Of a stretch of DNA of 64,000 nucleotides, positions 44,475 to 53,695 are shown in pieces. Each line of letters starts with the position of its first letter. The stretch's first letter is position 1. The position numbers were made by a program, and so were the translations under genes. The notes beneath the pieces were generated by a model that saw only the letters and a program-made list of their open reading frames with translations, did no database searches and had not been told where the DNA came from. The DNA is from Providencia rettgeri. GTDB lineage: Bacteria > Pseudomonadota > Gammaproteobacteria > Enterobacterales > Enterobacteriaceae. The stretch is from assembly GCF_001874625.1 (NCBI RefSeq), contig NZ_CP017671.1, forward strand, positions 1,116,001 through 1,180,000, in the 5' to 3' direction.

Positions 44475-44551
44475 GGAGCGGTAGTTCAGTTGGTTAGAAT
44501 ACCTGCCTGTCACGCAGGGGGTCGCGGGTTCGAGTCCCGTCCGTTCCGCCA
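44475..44551 (+). tRNA. aspT: tRNA-Asp (anticodon GTC)
   Basis: 77-nt distal tRNA of the rRNA operon, anticodon in GCCTGTCACGC, encoded CCA. It is 60 bases after 5S and before the operon terminator. Confidence 0.97.
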
Positions 44552-44558
44552 CTTAATC

Positions 44559-44591
44559 AAGCCCCGTGATGAAAATCACGGGGCTTTTTTA
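44559..44591 (+). terminator. Terminator of the rRNA operon
   Basis: Stem AGCCCCGTGAT/ATCACGGGGCT with a four-base loop and a run of T. Confidence 0.94.
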
Positions 44592-44633
44592 CATATATGA
44601 ACCGAAGAATGCTAATAATATTAAATAGTTAAA

Positions 44634-45344
44634 TTAGGTGATATCAATTTCAAAATAGCGCTTTAAGGCTTTTTTGCCCGTTGATGTAAAACTTACTTCC
44701 CTATAGCCTTTTATTCTGTTTATCCATCCGTTTTGCTCAAATATTTTTAATAATTCAGCGCCAGCGACTCCACTCAGATGCATACTTCGTTCGCTCCAGT
44801 CTAAACATTCACACACCATTTTTTTTGTTGTTTTTATTGGTAATTTGATGCCTAGCTGTTTAAAACCGTCAATGCCAAATGTAGAAAGTTTGTTCTCTTC
44901 GATTAATATCCAGCCTCTTTTTTGCATAGATTGATAGATTTTTACTGCGATTTCTCCTGCTAGGTGGTTATAACAGGTGCGCGCTTTGCGTAAGGTAATA
45001 GGTGTGGTGGTGGGGTGTTGACTCTTCATTTTCATTGAAACCCCCATTAAAGTTTCAATTAGAGCTGCGATATCTGTACCAGCGAGGCGATAGTAGCGGT
45101 GTCGCCCTTGAGACAGATAGGTAATTAATTGACTATTTAACAATTTTGCCAGATGGGCACTGGCCGTTGAAGGTGTGACCCCTGCAACGGTACTTAACTC
45201 TGTTGCAGTCCAAGCCTTGCCATCCATTAGCGCACAAAGAATACTGACCCTTGAGGGGTCAGCAATTGCAGAGGCAACATTTGAAATTGAGCGTTCTAAG
45301 TGTTCATTTTCCTCGGTTAGGAGGTCTGGCTGGGTTGATCTCAC
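44634..45344 (-). CDS. ArsR-family winged-helix transcriptional regulator
   Basis: 236 aa from the GTG at 45344, which has GGAG eight bases upstream; the frame opens further to an ATG at 45386 that lacks a ribosome site and would overlap the ACT gene by 83 bases. The ArsR/SmtB helix-turn-helix lies near the N-terminus (ADPSRVSILCALMDGKAWTATELSTVAGVTPSTASAHLAKL, in parts). The unusual feature is a C-terminal region of about 120 aa with RTCYNHLAGEIAV, CLDWSERSMHLSGVAG and a final wing-like segment, shared with an ArsR subfamily of unknown ligand. It is last gene of an apparent three-gene operon. Confidence 0.82.
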   Translation of the reverse strand: MRSTQPDLLTEENEHLERSISNVASAIADPSRVSILCALMDGKAWTATELSTVAGVTPSTASAHLAKLLNSQLITYLSQGRHRYYRLAGTDIAALIETLMGVSMKMKSQHPTTTPITLRKARTCYNHLAGEIAVKIYQSMQKRGWILIEENKLSTFGIDGFKQLGIKLPIKTTKKMVCECLDWSERSMHLSGVAGAELLKIFEQNGWINRIKGYREVSFTSTGKKALKRYFEIDIT

Positions 45345-45729
45345 GGGGAACACTCCATTTTTTCGTGATTTTAATAGCGAGCTCATTGTTATCGGTTAAT
45401 AGTATCAACCTATTGTTGTGATCACTATATTGCACAAGGATATTAATATGATAATGAGCGAGGTGTGCAGCTATTTTGCCAAGCTCTCCTGGGCAATCTT
45501 GATTGAGTTGACAAATTACAGGTTGTGAAATGCTTTCAAGCTGTAAACCTACGGAGAATAGAGCTTGATGAATATTTTCTGTGTGCTCAATTAAAAAATG
45601 TGCATGGCTTTTGCCCTCGACAGAAAAAACACCGCCACCTTCGAGACTGATGCCATGTTGGCCTAATGTAGCGCCAAGTATCGCTAATTTGCCCGGTTGA
45701 TTATCAAGGATCACATAAATATCATACAT
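45304..45729 (-). CDS. Tandem ACT-domain protein
   Basis: 141 aa with two ACT-like units. The first covers about residues 2-65 (YDIYVILDNQPGKLAILGATL and EGGGVF). The second covers about 70-130 (QDCPGELGKIAAHLAHYHINI). ACT domains bind amino acids or related ligands and usually regulate a partner; no catalytic domain is present, so it is probably a small sensor. It starts five bases after the ABM gene's stop and its 3' end overlaps the regulator gene, suggesting translational coupling. Specific role unknown. Confidence 0.75.
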   Translation of the reverse strand: MYDIYVILDNQPGKLAILGATLGQHGISLEGGGVFSVEGKSHAHFLIEHTENIHQALFSVGLQLESISQPVICQLNQDCPGELGKIAAHLAHYHINILVQYSDHNNRLILLTDNNELAIKITKKWSVPREINPARPPNRGK

Positions 45730-45734
45730 AAAGG

Positions 45735-46046
45735 TTAGTCTCTTTTATTTAATGAATAATCTCTGATAACTTGTGCTACCCGAATATGGTACTGTGAAAA
45801 AATGGTGCTTTTCCCTTCAAATTGAGCATGTTGGTGTTGCATATTGTTTTTCCATTCAATTATGGCTTCTTCATTTTCCCACCACGATAGAGACAAAATC
45901 TTCCCAGTGGTTGTTAGGCTTTGAAAACGCTCAATAGAAATAAATCCTTTAATATTTAGCAACTCTGACTTGAGTTCAGCGGCTAGCTGAAAGTAACGGC
46001 TTTGTTGTTCAGGAATTGGATTTGCTTCAAATAGTACTGCGATCAT
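45735..46046 (-). CDS. ABM-domain (antibiotic biosynthesis monooxygenase family) protein
   Basis: 103 aa, ferredoxin-like dimeric alpha/beta-barrel fold. MIAVLFEANPIPEQQSRYFQLA, FISIERFQS, LSLSWWENEEAIIEWKNNMQHQHAQ fits the ABM family, which includes small oxygenases, haem-degrading enzymes and non-catalytic members. The substrate is unknown. It is first gene of the trio with the ACT protein and ArsR regulator, with a short leader. Confidence 0.72.
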   Translation of the reverse strand: MIAVLFEANPIPEQQSRYFQLAAELKSELLNIKGFISIERFQSLTTTGKILSLSWWENEEAIIEWKNNMQHQHAQFEGKSTIFSQYHIRVAQVIRDYSLNKRD

Positions 46047-46191
46047 AAAACCCCCTTCAGTTAGAAAGCCTTAATATAGTCAATTTTTTTAGGGATGCTT
46101 CGATAGAGAACGAAATGTATAAGATAGTGAAGAGGGGGCATCCGGTAAGGAATGATTTAGTGAAAGGGGACGATAAAGATGAAACCAAAGA

Positions 46192-46524
46192 TTATTTAAA
46201 TGATTGATATAAGCTATATCCTGCTACAGCTCCAGCAACGTCATAAGTGAAATCATGCCAGCTCCAACCTGTTCCTTCTGGCCGACTATCATATAATTCT
46301 TTTGCAGCACCTAGTGAGACTGAAAATAAAATACCGAATTGTGCTGCGTCTCTATGTCGCATATTTTGCCTATCAGCATATGCATTTCCTGCTGCAGTCA
46401 TTGCTGCGGAAAATGCGAAGTGTTGGGCTTTATCTTTGCCTTTCCAGTTATCATTAGACCAATGATAACCACTACACCCAGTGATTAACATTATGAATAT
46501 ACTAATAATGAATGGCTTAAACAT
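46192..46524 (-). CDS. yfiM: YfiM-like lipoprotein
   Basis: 110 aa from the ATG at 46524. A signal peptide is followed by lipobox LITGC near residue 15, so it is probably a membrane lipoprotein. DKAQHFAFSAAMTAAGNAYADR and GAAKELYDSRPEGTGWSWHDFTYDVAGAVAG resemble E. coli YfiM, also beside pssA. The start is uncertain (ATGs at 46536 and 46554 are in frame; the latter overlaps the pssA terminator). Function unknown. Confidence 0.78.
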   Translation of the reverse strand: MFKPFIISIFIMLITGCSGYHWSNDNWKGKDKAQHFAFSAAMTAAGNAYADRQNMRHRDAAQFGILFSVSLGAAKELYDSRPEGTGWSWHDFTYDVAGAVAGYSLYQSFK

Positions 46525-46554
46525 AGTAGGTATCATCACCGAGTCAACGGCCAT

Positions 46555-46582
46555 AAAAAGCGCCACTAAAGTGACGCTGACT
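46555..46582 (-). terminator. Terminator of pssA
   Basis: On the minus strand GCGTCAC/GTGGCGC around TTTA, followed by TTTTT; 11 bases after the pssA stop. Confidence 0.85.
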
Positions 46583-46592
46583 TGGACTGGGG

Positions 46593-47948
46593 TTATAAAA
46601 TCCGGCTAATTAGCCTATCCACACGTATTCGACGTAATCTGCGGATAAGTTTTTTTACTTTTACTGGGTAGGTTTGAATGCTATCAAGTTCCCGAAAATG
46701 GCCTACCACTTTTGTGTGCGTGCGGATGCACTCTAATTCGTGGCTACGTTGATCTTGTAATTCTTGTTTTGGATCGTGGATAAGCACTGCATTTTCAAGA
46801 TCTAGCCCCCATGCCCGAGGATTCAAGTTATTACCTGTTATTAACTGCCACTGATTATCTACCCACATCCCTTTTAGATGATAGGTATTTTCACCATCTT
46901 TCCACAGCCTAACGGTCAGTTGTTGATTATCGATAAAACGTTGCAGACGGCTTACAAAGCGGCGCAGGTTTATCTCATAGAGATAAGGTAGTGCACCTAT
47001 AATTTTAAATGGTTCTTCAGGTGGGATATAGAAATCATTAGCTGTCTTATCACCAATAATAATTTCGACTTGCTTACCCTCTCTTAGCAACCGACTAATA
47101 ATTCTAACTAAAACTGCTGGTAGATTAAAATAGGGCGTACAAATTGTGAGTTTTTTATTGGTAGAGCCCATTAAATGAGTGATCACACGGTTTAAATCAT
47201 TCTTTTTACCAAGACCGACAAATGGAGTTACGGATAGCTCATCGTTTGAGGCATTCCCGATAAATTGATAAGAAGAACCCCTTAACCCCAAACGAAATTG
47301 TTTGATTAAGTGTTTAAATTCAGCTGTTTTAGGGCGAGTTGTTGTATTTAGTAAATGAACAGCCTCGGCTTGTAATAACGAGTCATCAATAAATTTTTTC
47401 ATTGATGCGGTAAGTTGGCTATTTTTGATCAAATGATACCGATCATAACGGTACTTATCATGACGTTGTAAGTAAACATCATTAATACTTGCACCGCTGT
47501 ACAGTAAAGTATCATCAAACAAGAAACCTTTTAGGTGCAACACACCTAAGGCTTCCCTAGTATTAACAGGAATGCCATAGACTGGAATATCGATATTAGG
47601 ATAATGCTGAGCAACGTCATAGTACCAATCGGCGTTAGTTGCATTTGCTGCAACGCCTATTCTGCCACGTTGAGCACGGTGCCAGTCTACGAGAATTTTG
47701 ATATCCAATGATGTATTAGCTTGTTTTGCAGCATATAACGCATGAAGTACGTCTTTGCCTGCATCATCTTTCTCTAAATACAAAGCGGTTATGTAGATAG
47801 TATTTTGAGCCTGAGAAATTTGTTTCAGCAGTTCATCACGAAAATCTTCTGTCTTATATAGCGTTTTTACATCAGCAATTTCTTGAGACAGTTTAGGTAA
47901 ACTAACCAAATATTGTTGATGTTTTGCTTGTTTTAATTTTGACAACAT
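46593..47948 (-). CDS. pssA: CDP-diacylglycerol-serine O-phosphatidyltransferase
   Basis: Makes phosphatidylserine from CDP-diacylglycerol and serine, first step to phosphatidylethanolamine. 451 aa, phospholipase D superfamily with two HKD-type motifs, VLHLKGFLFDD and TYHLKGMWVDN. CTPYFNLPAVLVRII and GDKTANDFYIPPEEPFKIIGALPYLYEINLRRF also match E. coli. The C-terminus VRKLIRRLRRIRVDRLISRIL-type basic end fits peripheral membrane binding. The ATG at 47948 matches the E. coli start; GTG at 47951 is adjacent. Confidence 0.96.
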   Translation of the reverse strand: MLSKLKQAKHQQYLVSLPKLSQEIADVKTLYKTEDFRDELLKQISQAQNTIYITALYLEKDDAGKDVLHALYAAKQANTSLDIKILVDWHRAQRGRIGVAANATNADWYYDVAQHYPNIDIPVYGIPVNTREALGVLHLKGFLFDDTLLYSGASINDVYLQRHDKYRYDRYHLIKNSQLTASMKKFIDDSLLQAEAVHLLNTTTRPKTAEFKHLIKQFRLGLRGSSYQFIGNASNDELSVTPFVGLGKKNDLNRVITHLMGSTNKKLTICTPYFNLPAVLVRIISRLLREGKQVEIIIGDKTANDFYIPPEEPFKIIGALPYLYEINLRRFVSRLQRFIDNQQLTVRLWKDGENTYHLKGMWVDNQWQLITGNNLNPRAWGLDLENAVLIHDPKQELQDQRSHELECIRTHTKVVGHFRELDSIQTYPVKVKKLIRRLRRIRVDRLISRIL

Positions 47949-48107
47949 CACAGTGTGAATTTTCTCTTATTAGTCCAATAGCAAATCGCTTTACGCACAT
48001 TTTCAAGCGAATGATCTATGGATGATAGCATATTTAGCCAAACCATTTAGTACAAATTAACAGCCTGTTTAATTACCATACAAGTTATGTAGTTATACCC
48101 AGTTTTT

Positions 48108-50753
48108 TTACAGATAGAGTGTTAGGTTTACGACCCCATCCTCAAACTGAACATCAATTTCAAAGCCTAATTTTTTTGCCAAGCTGATCATATTTCTATT
48201 TTCAGGCATGGTTATTGCCGTCAATTTTTTTATACCGTGGTTACGGGTGTAATTAAGCAGCTTTTGCATTAGCTGGTAACCAAGAGTTTGCCCTTTCATA
48301 TCTGAGCGCACTAATACAGCAAATTCAGCTTCTTGGTTATCTGGATCGGCCATTGCACGGGTAACGCCAATAATTTCAGGATTAGAACCTTGGTTTTTGA
48401 CGGCCACGAAAGCCATTTCTCTGTCGTAATCAATTTGAGTCATGTTTGCGAGATCATCATGGGTGAATTCGCTGATCTCGCTAAAATAACGATAGTAAAG
48501 ATCTTCTTTGGTGACTTGTTCGATAAAGGACTTCAGTAATGGTTCGTCTTCAGGAAGAATAGGCCGTAGCAGGCAGGTTAGGTCTTCTTTTAAGGCGATA
48601 GTTTCTTCGAGTTCGCTCGGATAAGGGCGAATAGCAAGCCTCGATGTTGTTGCACTATCTGTTGGACTTAATGTCATAGAGACATCAAGCAAGGTAAATT
48701 CGTCACCTGAAGCTAACAATGGATGAATGTCTAAACGTGTAATATTCGGGCAATCAATAATTAGATTTGAAACACGGACCAATAAGCTAGATAGCCCTAG
48801 TATATTTAAAGGTTCTAGGGCACTTCTGGATTTGATTTTATATCCTTTAATTGCATTGATTACCAGATAACGGGCCAAAGCCATATTAAGTGGCGGCAAG
48901 GCGACGGCTGCTTGGCTTTCTTGTTGCCATTCAATACCGCCTTCTCCTAACATAATTAAGGGACCAAATACGGGGTCTAATTCAACAGCAATTCTTAGCT
49001 CTTGGGCCCCAGCTCGGTTTGCCATACTTTGTACCAGTAACCCTTCAATGCGTGCATTAGGGAAATTAGTGGAAACACGCTCAATAATTGCTTTTGCGGC
49101 ATCCTCGACTTCTTTCGCATTACGTAAATAAAGCATAACCCCCTGTACTTCAGATTTATGGACAATATCTGGAGAACGTAGTTTTAATGCAACGGGATAA
49201 CCAATTTTTTCTGCAATTTCAATGGCCTCATCACTTGAATGGGCAATCCATGTTGGAAGGCTGTTTAAGCCATATGCCTTTAAGATAGGCTGGACTTCAT
49301 GGGTATCTAAATGAAGGTTGTTGTTAGTTAATGCTTGTTGGATGTATTCATGAGCTTGCTGAGTGTTTGCCGTAATACCCACTGGGAGCGCTGGAGTTTC
49401 TTTGAGTTGTTTTTGATTACGGCGGTATTCCACCATATGCATATAGGCGGTAATAGCCCCTTCAGGAGTACGATAAGTTGGAATACCAGCTTCACTGAAA
49501 AGTCGGCGTGATTCTTGAGATGAATATTCGCCGCACCAATTGGTTAGGATGGTTAGCCATTTCCCCCTAGGGTGCTGCTTTATGGCCTTAATAATTTTTT
49601 CTGCCATTATTTTGCTTTCAGTGATCGCACTCGGTGTGTGGATCAATAACAAAGCATCGTGGTCGTGGCTATCAAGCATTTTATTTAGCACATTGATGTA
49701 GCGTTCAACCGTTGAGTCATCCCCTAAGTCGATAGGATTTTGCGTTGATAAATCAAGAGGCAATAAAGAGCTTAATTCATTTTCGGTTTCAATACTTAGC
49801 TTAGCTAGCTTACCATTGCGTAACAGTAGTTCATCTAATGCCATCGCTGCGGGTGCTGAACCATTGCTCATGATAGACAGGCGTTCCCCCCGTAATGGCG
49901 TCATATAACTTAATGTTTCTACGGCGGAAAACATTTCATGAGTGTCTTGTACACGTAAAAGCCCTGCCCGTTGGATAGCCGCATCATAGGCGGCGTCTAA
50001 GCTAGGTTTATCACCGAGTAGTTCTTGTGCTTTACGCGTACGACCACTTTTTATGACTAAAATTGGCTTATTACGTGATGCACTACGAGATGAAGACAAA
50101 AAGCGCCTTGCATCACTGATGTTCTCAAGATAAAGCAAAATAGCACTTGTTTTACTGTCCCGAGCTAAGTAATCCAATAAGTCATCGATATCGATATCGA
50201 TGCTATCACCAAGGGCAATAAAGTAGGAAAAACCGATTTCTCTGTGCCTGGCCCAGTCAAGAACAGTGTTTGAGACCGCGGCAGATTGAGAGATAAAGGC
50301 GAGTTTTCCTTTTAAAATTGGAATAGGTGAAAAACTGGCATTTAGCCCTTGCCATGGGGCAAGGAAGCCTAAGCTATTTGGGCCAAGTAACCGCATTTGG
50401 TACTGTTGAGCAACTTTTTTAAGTTCATTAAATTGAATAGAAGGGGATGATAAAACAATCACAACCTTACAACCAACAGCGCCTAATTGATGCAAACAAT
50501 CGATATTCCGTGAGTAATGAGTGCAAATTACAGCAAGATCAGGTTTAAGAGGGAGTTCATCAACTGATGGATAAGCAAATACACCAAGTACTGAATGACG
50601 GTTTGGGTTAACAGGAAGGATTGGCCCTTTGAAGCCACTGGTTAGGAGATTTTTCATCATCACCGAACCTGCACGGTTCGGATTTTCAGATGCCCCAATA
50701 ACAACAATAGACTTTGGTCTGAATAAAGATTCTAGCTGACTCACTAAACCCAT
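48108..50753 (-). CDS. patZ: Protein lysine acetyltransferase Pat / acyl-CoA synthetase-like
   Basis: 881 aa, Pat/PatZ (YfiQ, Pka) family, which acetylates lysines of acetyl-CoA synthetase and other enzymes. An N-terminal NDP-forming acyl-CoA synthetase region (FRPKSIVVIGASENPNRAGSVMMKNL) is followed by ATP-grasp sequences (PVALKLRSPDIVHKSEVQGVML). A C-terminal GNAT domain lies at about 715-875 (FAVLVRSDMKGQTLGYQLMQKLL). It lies upstream of pssA, as in E. coli. Confidence 0.93.
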   Translation of the reverse strand: MGLVSQLESLFRPKSIVVIGASENPNRAGSVMMKNLLTSGFKGPILPVNPNRHSVLGVFAYPSVDELPLKPDLAVICTHYSRNIDCLHQLGAVGCKVVIVLSSPSIQFNELKKVAQQYQMRLLGPNSLGFLAPWQGLNASFSPIPILKGKLAFISQSAAVSNTVLDWARHREIGFSYFIALGDSIDIDIDDLLDYLARDSKTSAILLYLENISDARRFLSSSRSASRNKPILVIKSGRTRKAQELLGDKPSLDAAYDAAIQRAGLLRVQDTHEMFSAVETLSYMTPLRGERLSIMSNGSAPAAMALDELLLRNGKLAKLSIETENELSSLLPLDLSTQNPIDLGDDSTVERYINVLNKMLDSHDHDALLLIHTPSAITESKIMAEKIIKAIKQHPRGKWLTILTNWCGEYSSQESRRLFSEAGIPTYRTPEGAITAYMHMVEYRRNQKQLKETPALPVGITANTQQAHEYIQQALTNNNLHLDTHEVQPILKAYGLNSLPTWIAHSSDEAIEIAEKIGYPVALKLRSPDIVHKSEVQGVMLYLRNAKEVEDAAKAIIERVSTNFPNARIEGLLVQSMANRAGAQELRIAVELDPVFGPLIMLGEGGIEWQQESQAAVALPPLNMALARYLVINAIKGYKIKSRSALEPLNILGLSSLLVRVSNLIIDCPNITRLDIHPLLASGDEFTLLDVSMTLSPTDSATTSRLAIRPYPSELEETIALKEDLTCLLRPILPEDEPLLKSFIEQVTKEDLYYRYFSEISEFTHDDLANMTQIDYDREMAFVAVKNQGSNPEIIGVTRAMADPDNQEAEFAVLVRSDMKGQTLGYQLMQKLLNYTRNHGIKKLTAITMPENRNMISLAKKLGFEIDVQFEDGVVNLTLYL

Positions 50754-50980
50754 GATTGGTAACCTTCCGTTTTGCTGGAACGAACTAAAAGCTCAATAGA
50801 TAAAATAGGCTGAGTAATACTTATGAATACTATGCCCTAACTTTGACTTTGCGCTAGTTTATCCTGCCAATTTAATTAATTTATACAAGCACGTTCACGT
50901 TTTATGATGATGATGATCCGAAAGTTAAAATTTCTTGGTACTACGTGCGTAAAATAAATTAAAAAATTACCCAAAAATAG

Positions 50981-51682
50981 TTAGAGCGAGGTTTCATTTA
51001 GCATCATTTGTGCCATTGGATGGTGAGGTTTACCTTCAAGATATTTGTGGCGAAATAGGTTGAAGTGGCTGAACAATTGTTGAGATGCGTTGGTATCCCC
51101 AGCTAATTCTAAAACTGTTGCAGCAACTTCCGCTGTACAGTGTTGTTCTTCCCTTGATGGCGTCCGTAATAAATAATCAGTTCTTGCTTTGGTATTGATT
51201 GAAAGCATTGGAAGATTATTGAGATAAGGGCTTTTTCGAAACATTTTACGGGCTTCAGGCCAAGTGCCATCCAATAAAATAAACAACGGGGGTTTTTCAG
51301 AGATATTTGGTTGATTTACCACGGTGCGTTCACTTTCAGCGTAGCTCTCTGGAAAAATAAGATATGGTTGTTTTGTGGTGTCTTGTAATATAGCTAATAA
51401 CTGCGCGTCCGGTTCAGTCCTTGACCATTGGAATGCGAGGGTATTAGGCAAAATATCTGCAATCAATTTCCCAGTATTACTTGGTTTAAATACTTCGCCA
51501 TCAAACATAATTAAGCAAAATTGGCTTTTTGCTTGTGATGATACCGTGTCTTTGCATAAGCATTGTGGAACAGGTAACAAGCAATATTCACAGCGTTTTA
51601 CTCGACAACCTCTGGCTTTAAAAGGCTTAGTTGATAATGCAAGGCGCTGCTGGCGAAGGTGATAAACTGCATTCGGGGTCAT
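50981..51682 (-). CDS. tapT: DTW-domain tRNA-uridine aminocarboxypropyltransferase (TapT/YfiP)
   Basis: Makes acp3U47 in tRNA using SAM. 233 aa. A cysteine cluster near residues 26-44 (CRVKRCEYCLLPVPQCLC) is a likely metal site, and the family motif LLDGTWPEARKMFRKSPYL contains DGTW in place of strict DTW, as in E. coli. SNTGKLIADILPNTLAFQWSRTEP is also conserved. It is upstream of patZ; trxC, which sits between tapT and yfiF in E. coli, is missing. Confidence 0.9.
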   Translation of the reverse strand: MTPNAVYHLRQQRLALSTKPFKARGCRVKRCEYCLLPVPQCLCKDTVSSQAKSQFCLIMFDGEVFKPSNTGKLIADILPNTLAFQWSRTEPDAQLLAILQDTTKQPYLIFPESYAESERTVVNQPNISEKPPLFILLDGTWPEARKMFRKSPYLNNLPMLSINTKARTDYLLRTPSREEQHCTAEVAATVLELAGDTNASQQLFSHFNLFRHKYLEGKPHHPMAQMMLNETSL

Positions 51683-51853
51683 GGTTAATTAAGGTTTTTA
51701 GGGGATTTAAAATGAGGGGCTTATTGTACGCAAAACGATTTCTATACGATAGAAGTATATTCAATAAGTTTTCGGTGAGATAATAGCGTGAATCGGTGGC
51801 GTAGCCTTGCAACATCATGTAATCTTCGCGCCATAGCTTAGTAGGGGATAGTG

Positions 51854-52939
51854 ATGAACGACTCGAATGAATTTAGTGGTAAAAACGGCAAAGTAAAAGT
51901 GATGTATGTCCGTAGTGAAGAAGCGGACAACAATAAAAATAATGATAAACGCCGTGGCGGTCGTGACGGAGGGCGTGACGATAGACGTGGTAATGATAAA
52001 CGCAGTAATGACCGACGTGATGGAAGAAATGACCGTGGTGGGCGCCCTAATCGTCCGGAGCGTCGTTCTGATAGCCGCGATGATGTATCTCGTGAGCGTT
52101 CACCATGGCGCACTGTTTCTAAACCAGATAGCGAAGAACTGGTTAACGACCATGGTGGAATTGCGGGTAAAAGCCAAATAGACCCAGAGCAATTACGTAA
52201 GCAACGTCAGGAAGAAACGCGTATCTATGGTGAAAACGCATGCCAAGCTATGTTTAAGAACCGGCCTGATGCGATTGTTCGTGCGTGGTTCTTACAATCT
52301 GTGACGCCACGTTTTCGTGATGCATTAAAATGGATGGCGGCAAACCGTAAAGCTTACCATGTTGTTGATGATGAAGAGTTATCAAAGGCATCGGGCACTG
52401 AACACCATGGTGGTGTCTGTTTTATCATCAAAAAGCGTGGTGGAATGAGCGCAGATGCTTATATACAGCAAGCGGCAGAGAAAGATTGTGTATTAGCACT
52501 AGAAGATGTAGGTAACCCACATAACCTAGGCGGAATGATGCGTAGCTGTGCCCACTTCGGTGTGAAAGGCGTTATTCTGCAAGATGCTGGCATGCTAGAG
52601 TCTGGTGCAGCAATTCGTACCGCAGAAGGCGGCGCTGAGCATATTAAAGCGATTGATGCTGACGGTTTAACCTCAACGTTGGATAAATTTCGTCAAGCAG
52701 GTTATACCATTGTGACTACCTCTAGCCATAAAGGAAGCCTAGATTTAGCGAAAGCTAAGTTACCCGCTAAAATGGTCTTAGTATTAGGCCAAGAAAGTGA
52801 TGGCTTAAGTGATAGCGCGTGGGATCAAGGGGATATGAGTCTGTATATTGGCGGTACAGGTAAAGTAGAAAGCTTGAACGTGTCTGTTGCAACTGGAATT
52901 ATGTTGGCGCAATGGTGGCAGCAAAACCAAGTTAAGTAA
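51854..52939 (+). CDS. yfiF: SpoU/TrmH-family RNA methyltransferase YfiF
   Basis: 361 aa from the ATG at 51854 (an in-frame GTG lies at 51851). Residues about 25-85 form a low-complexity, Arg/Asp/Asn/Gly-rich segment. A SpoU N-terminal substrate-binding domain follows ([17 protein letters not shown]). The C-terminal SPOUT knot has [32 protein letters not shown] and [14 protein letters not shown]. The RNA target is not established. Confidence 0.9.
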   Translation: MNDSNEFSGKNGKVKVMYVRSEEADNNKNNDKRRGGRDGGRDDRRGNDKRSNDRRDGRNDRGGRPNRPERRSDSRDDVSRERSPWRTVSKPDSEELVNDHGGIAGKSQIDPEQLRKQRQEETRIYGENACQAMFKNRPDAIVRAWFLQSVTPRFRDALKWMAANRKAYHVVDDEELSKASGTEHHGGVCFIIKKRGGMSADAYIQQAAEKDCVLALEDVGNPHNLGGMMRSCAHFGVKGVILQDAGMLESGAAIRTAEGGAEHIKAIDADGLTSTLDKFRQAGYTIVTTSSHKGSLDLAKAKLPAKMVLVLGQESDGLSDSAWDQGDMSLYIGGTGKVESLNVSVATGIMLAQWWQQNQVK

Positions 52940-52958
52940 TAGCGCACTGAGTAAAAAT

Positions 52959-53000
52959 TAAATCCAGGCTAGCTAAATATAAAGCTAGTTCTGGATTTAT
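52959..53000. terminator. Bidirectional hairpin between yfiF and the oxidoreductase gene
   Basis: TAAATCCAG-CTAGC paired with GCTAG-CTGGATTTA around an A/T loop, between convergent genes. It is AT-flanked but without a long T-run. Confidence 0.6.
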
Positions 53001-53028
53001 ATTTAGCTCGTATAAAGTGAGAGCTAAC

Positions 53029-53592
53029 TTAACAATTTATTGATTCAATAAATTCTAAATATTGGGTCATTTGTTTATCCGTAATATTCCCTTCAGGTGA
53101 TAATTCAGTTAGTCCTTTTTCGTCATATGTTTCGGTACCATAAAACCCAAAAAAGCCGCCCCATTTAGCATTAATGTATAAGACGGTAACTTCGAACGGC
53201 CGCAATATCTCAGCGAGTGTATACTGATATTTTCCTTCAGCATGGTAGTCCTCATCCCTAATTCCAGCGGTAACGGCTAAAGCGATCGTTTTTTCTTTCA
53301 GTCTGTCGTGACTTTGTGAACCATATGCCCACCCATAAGTAAATACATCGTCTAGCCATTTTTTAAGTAATGGCGGAGAGTTAAACCAATAAATAGGAAA
53401 TTGTAAGATCACATTGTCATGGGCTTCAATTAACGCTTGCTCTCTAGCAACATCAATATTCCAATCTGGATAAGCTTCATAAATATTATGGATCGTAAAG
53501 TCATTGGTTTGTTTGGCGGCTTGTTCTAATAGATGACGATTAATAACAGAGTCTTGCATATTAGGATGAGCGACGACGATTAAAGTTTTCAC
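53029..53592 (-). CDS. NAD(P)H-dependent quinone oxidoreductase, flavodoxin-like fold
   Basis: 187 aa from the GTG at 53592, which has AAAGGA upstream; homologues begin MKTLIVVAHPN, matching this start. HPNMQDSVINRHLLEQA, the VILQFPIYWFNSPPLLKKWLDDVFTYGWAYG motif and ALAVTAGI are typical of KefF/MdaB/YwrO-type FMN enzymes that reduce quinones or related electrophiles by two electrons. It is divergent from an HxlR regulator with a 103-base gap, a classic arrangement for an electrophile-inducible detoxification gene. Substrate unknown. Confidence 0.85.
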   Translation of the reverse strand: MKTLIVVAHPNMQDSVINRHLLEQAAKQTNDFTIHNIYEAYPDWNIDVAREQALIEAHDNVILQFPIYWFNSPPLLKKWLDDVFTYGWAYGSQSHDRLKEKTIALAVTAGIRDEDYHAEGKYQYTLAEILRPFEVTVLYINAKWGGFFGFYGTETYDEKGLTELSPEGNITDKQMTQYLEFIESINC

Positions 53593-53671
53593 TAAATTAT
53601 TCCTTTGTTTGAAAGTATTGGCAGTATAAAATCCAATTTCAAAAAAGAAAATACGCACACTGACGACACAT

Positions 53672-53689
53672 ACTTACCTAAAGGATAGT
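53672..53689. promoter_or_regulatory. Candidate HxlR operator in the divergent gap
   Basis: Imperfect palindrome ACTTACCTAAAGGATAGT, just before the HxlR start and overlapping its ribosome site. HxlR/YodB-type operators often contain ACTTAC-like half sites. Position and symmetry only. Confidence 0.35.
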
Positions 53690-53695
53690 GATAAT

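Noticed and set aside
45175-45399. Plus-strand 74-codon frame
   Set aside because: Antisense shadow of the ArsR gene with no ribosome site.
51838-52113. Arg/Ser-rich minus-strand frame opposite yfiF
   Set aside because: Mirror of the low-complexity Arg/Asp codons of yfiF; no independent support.
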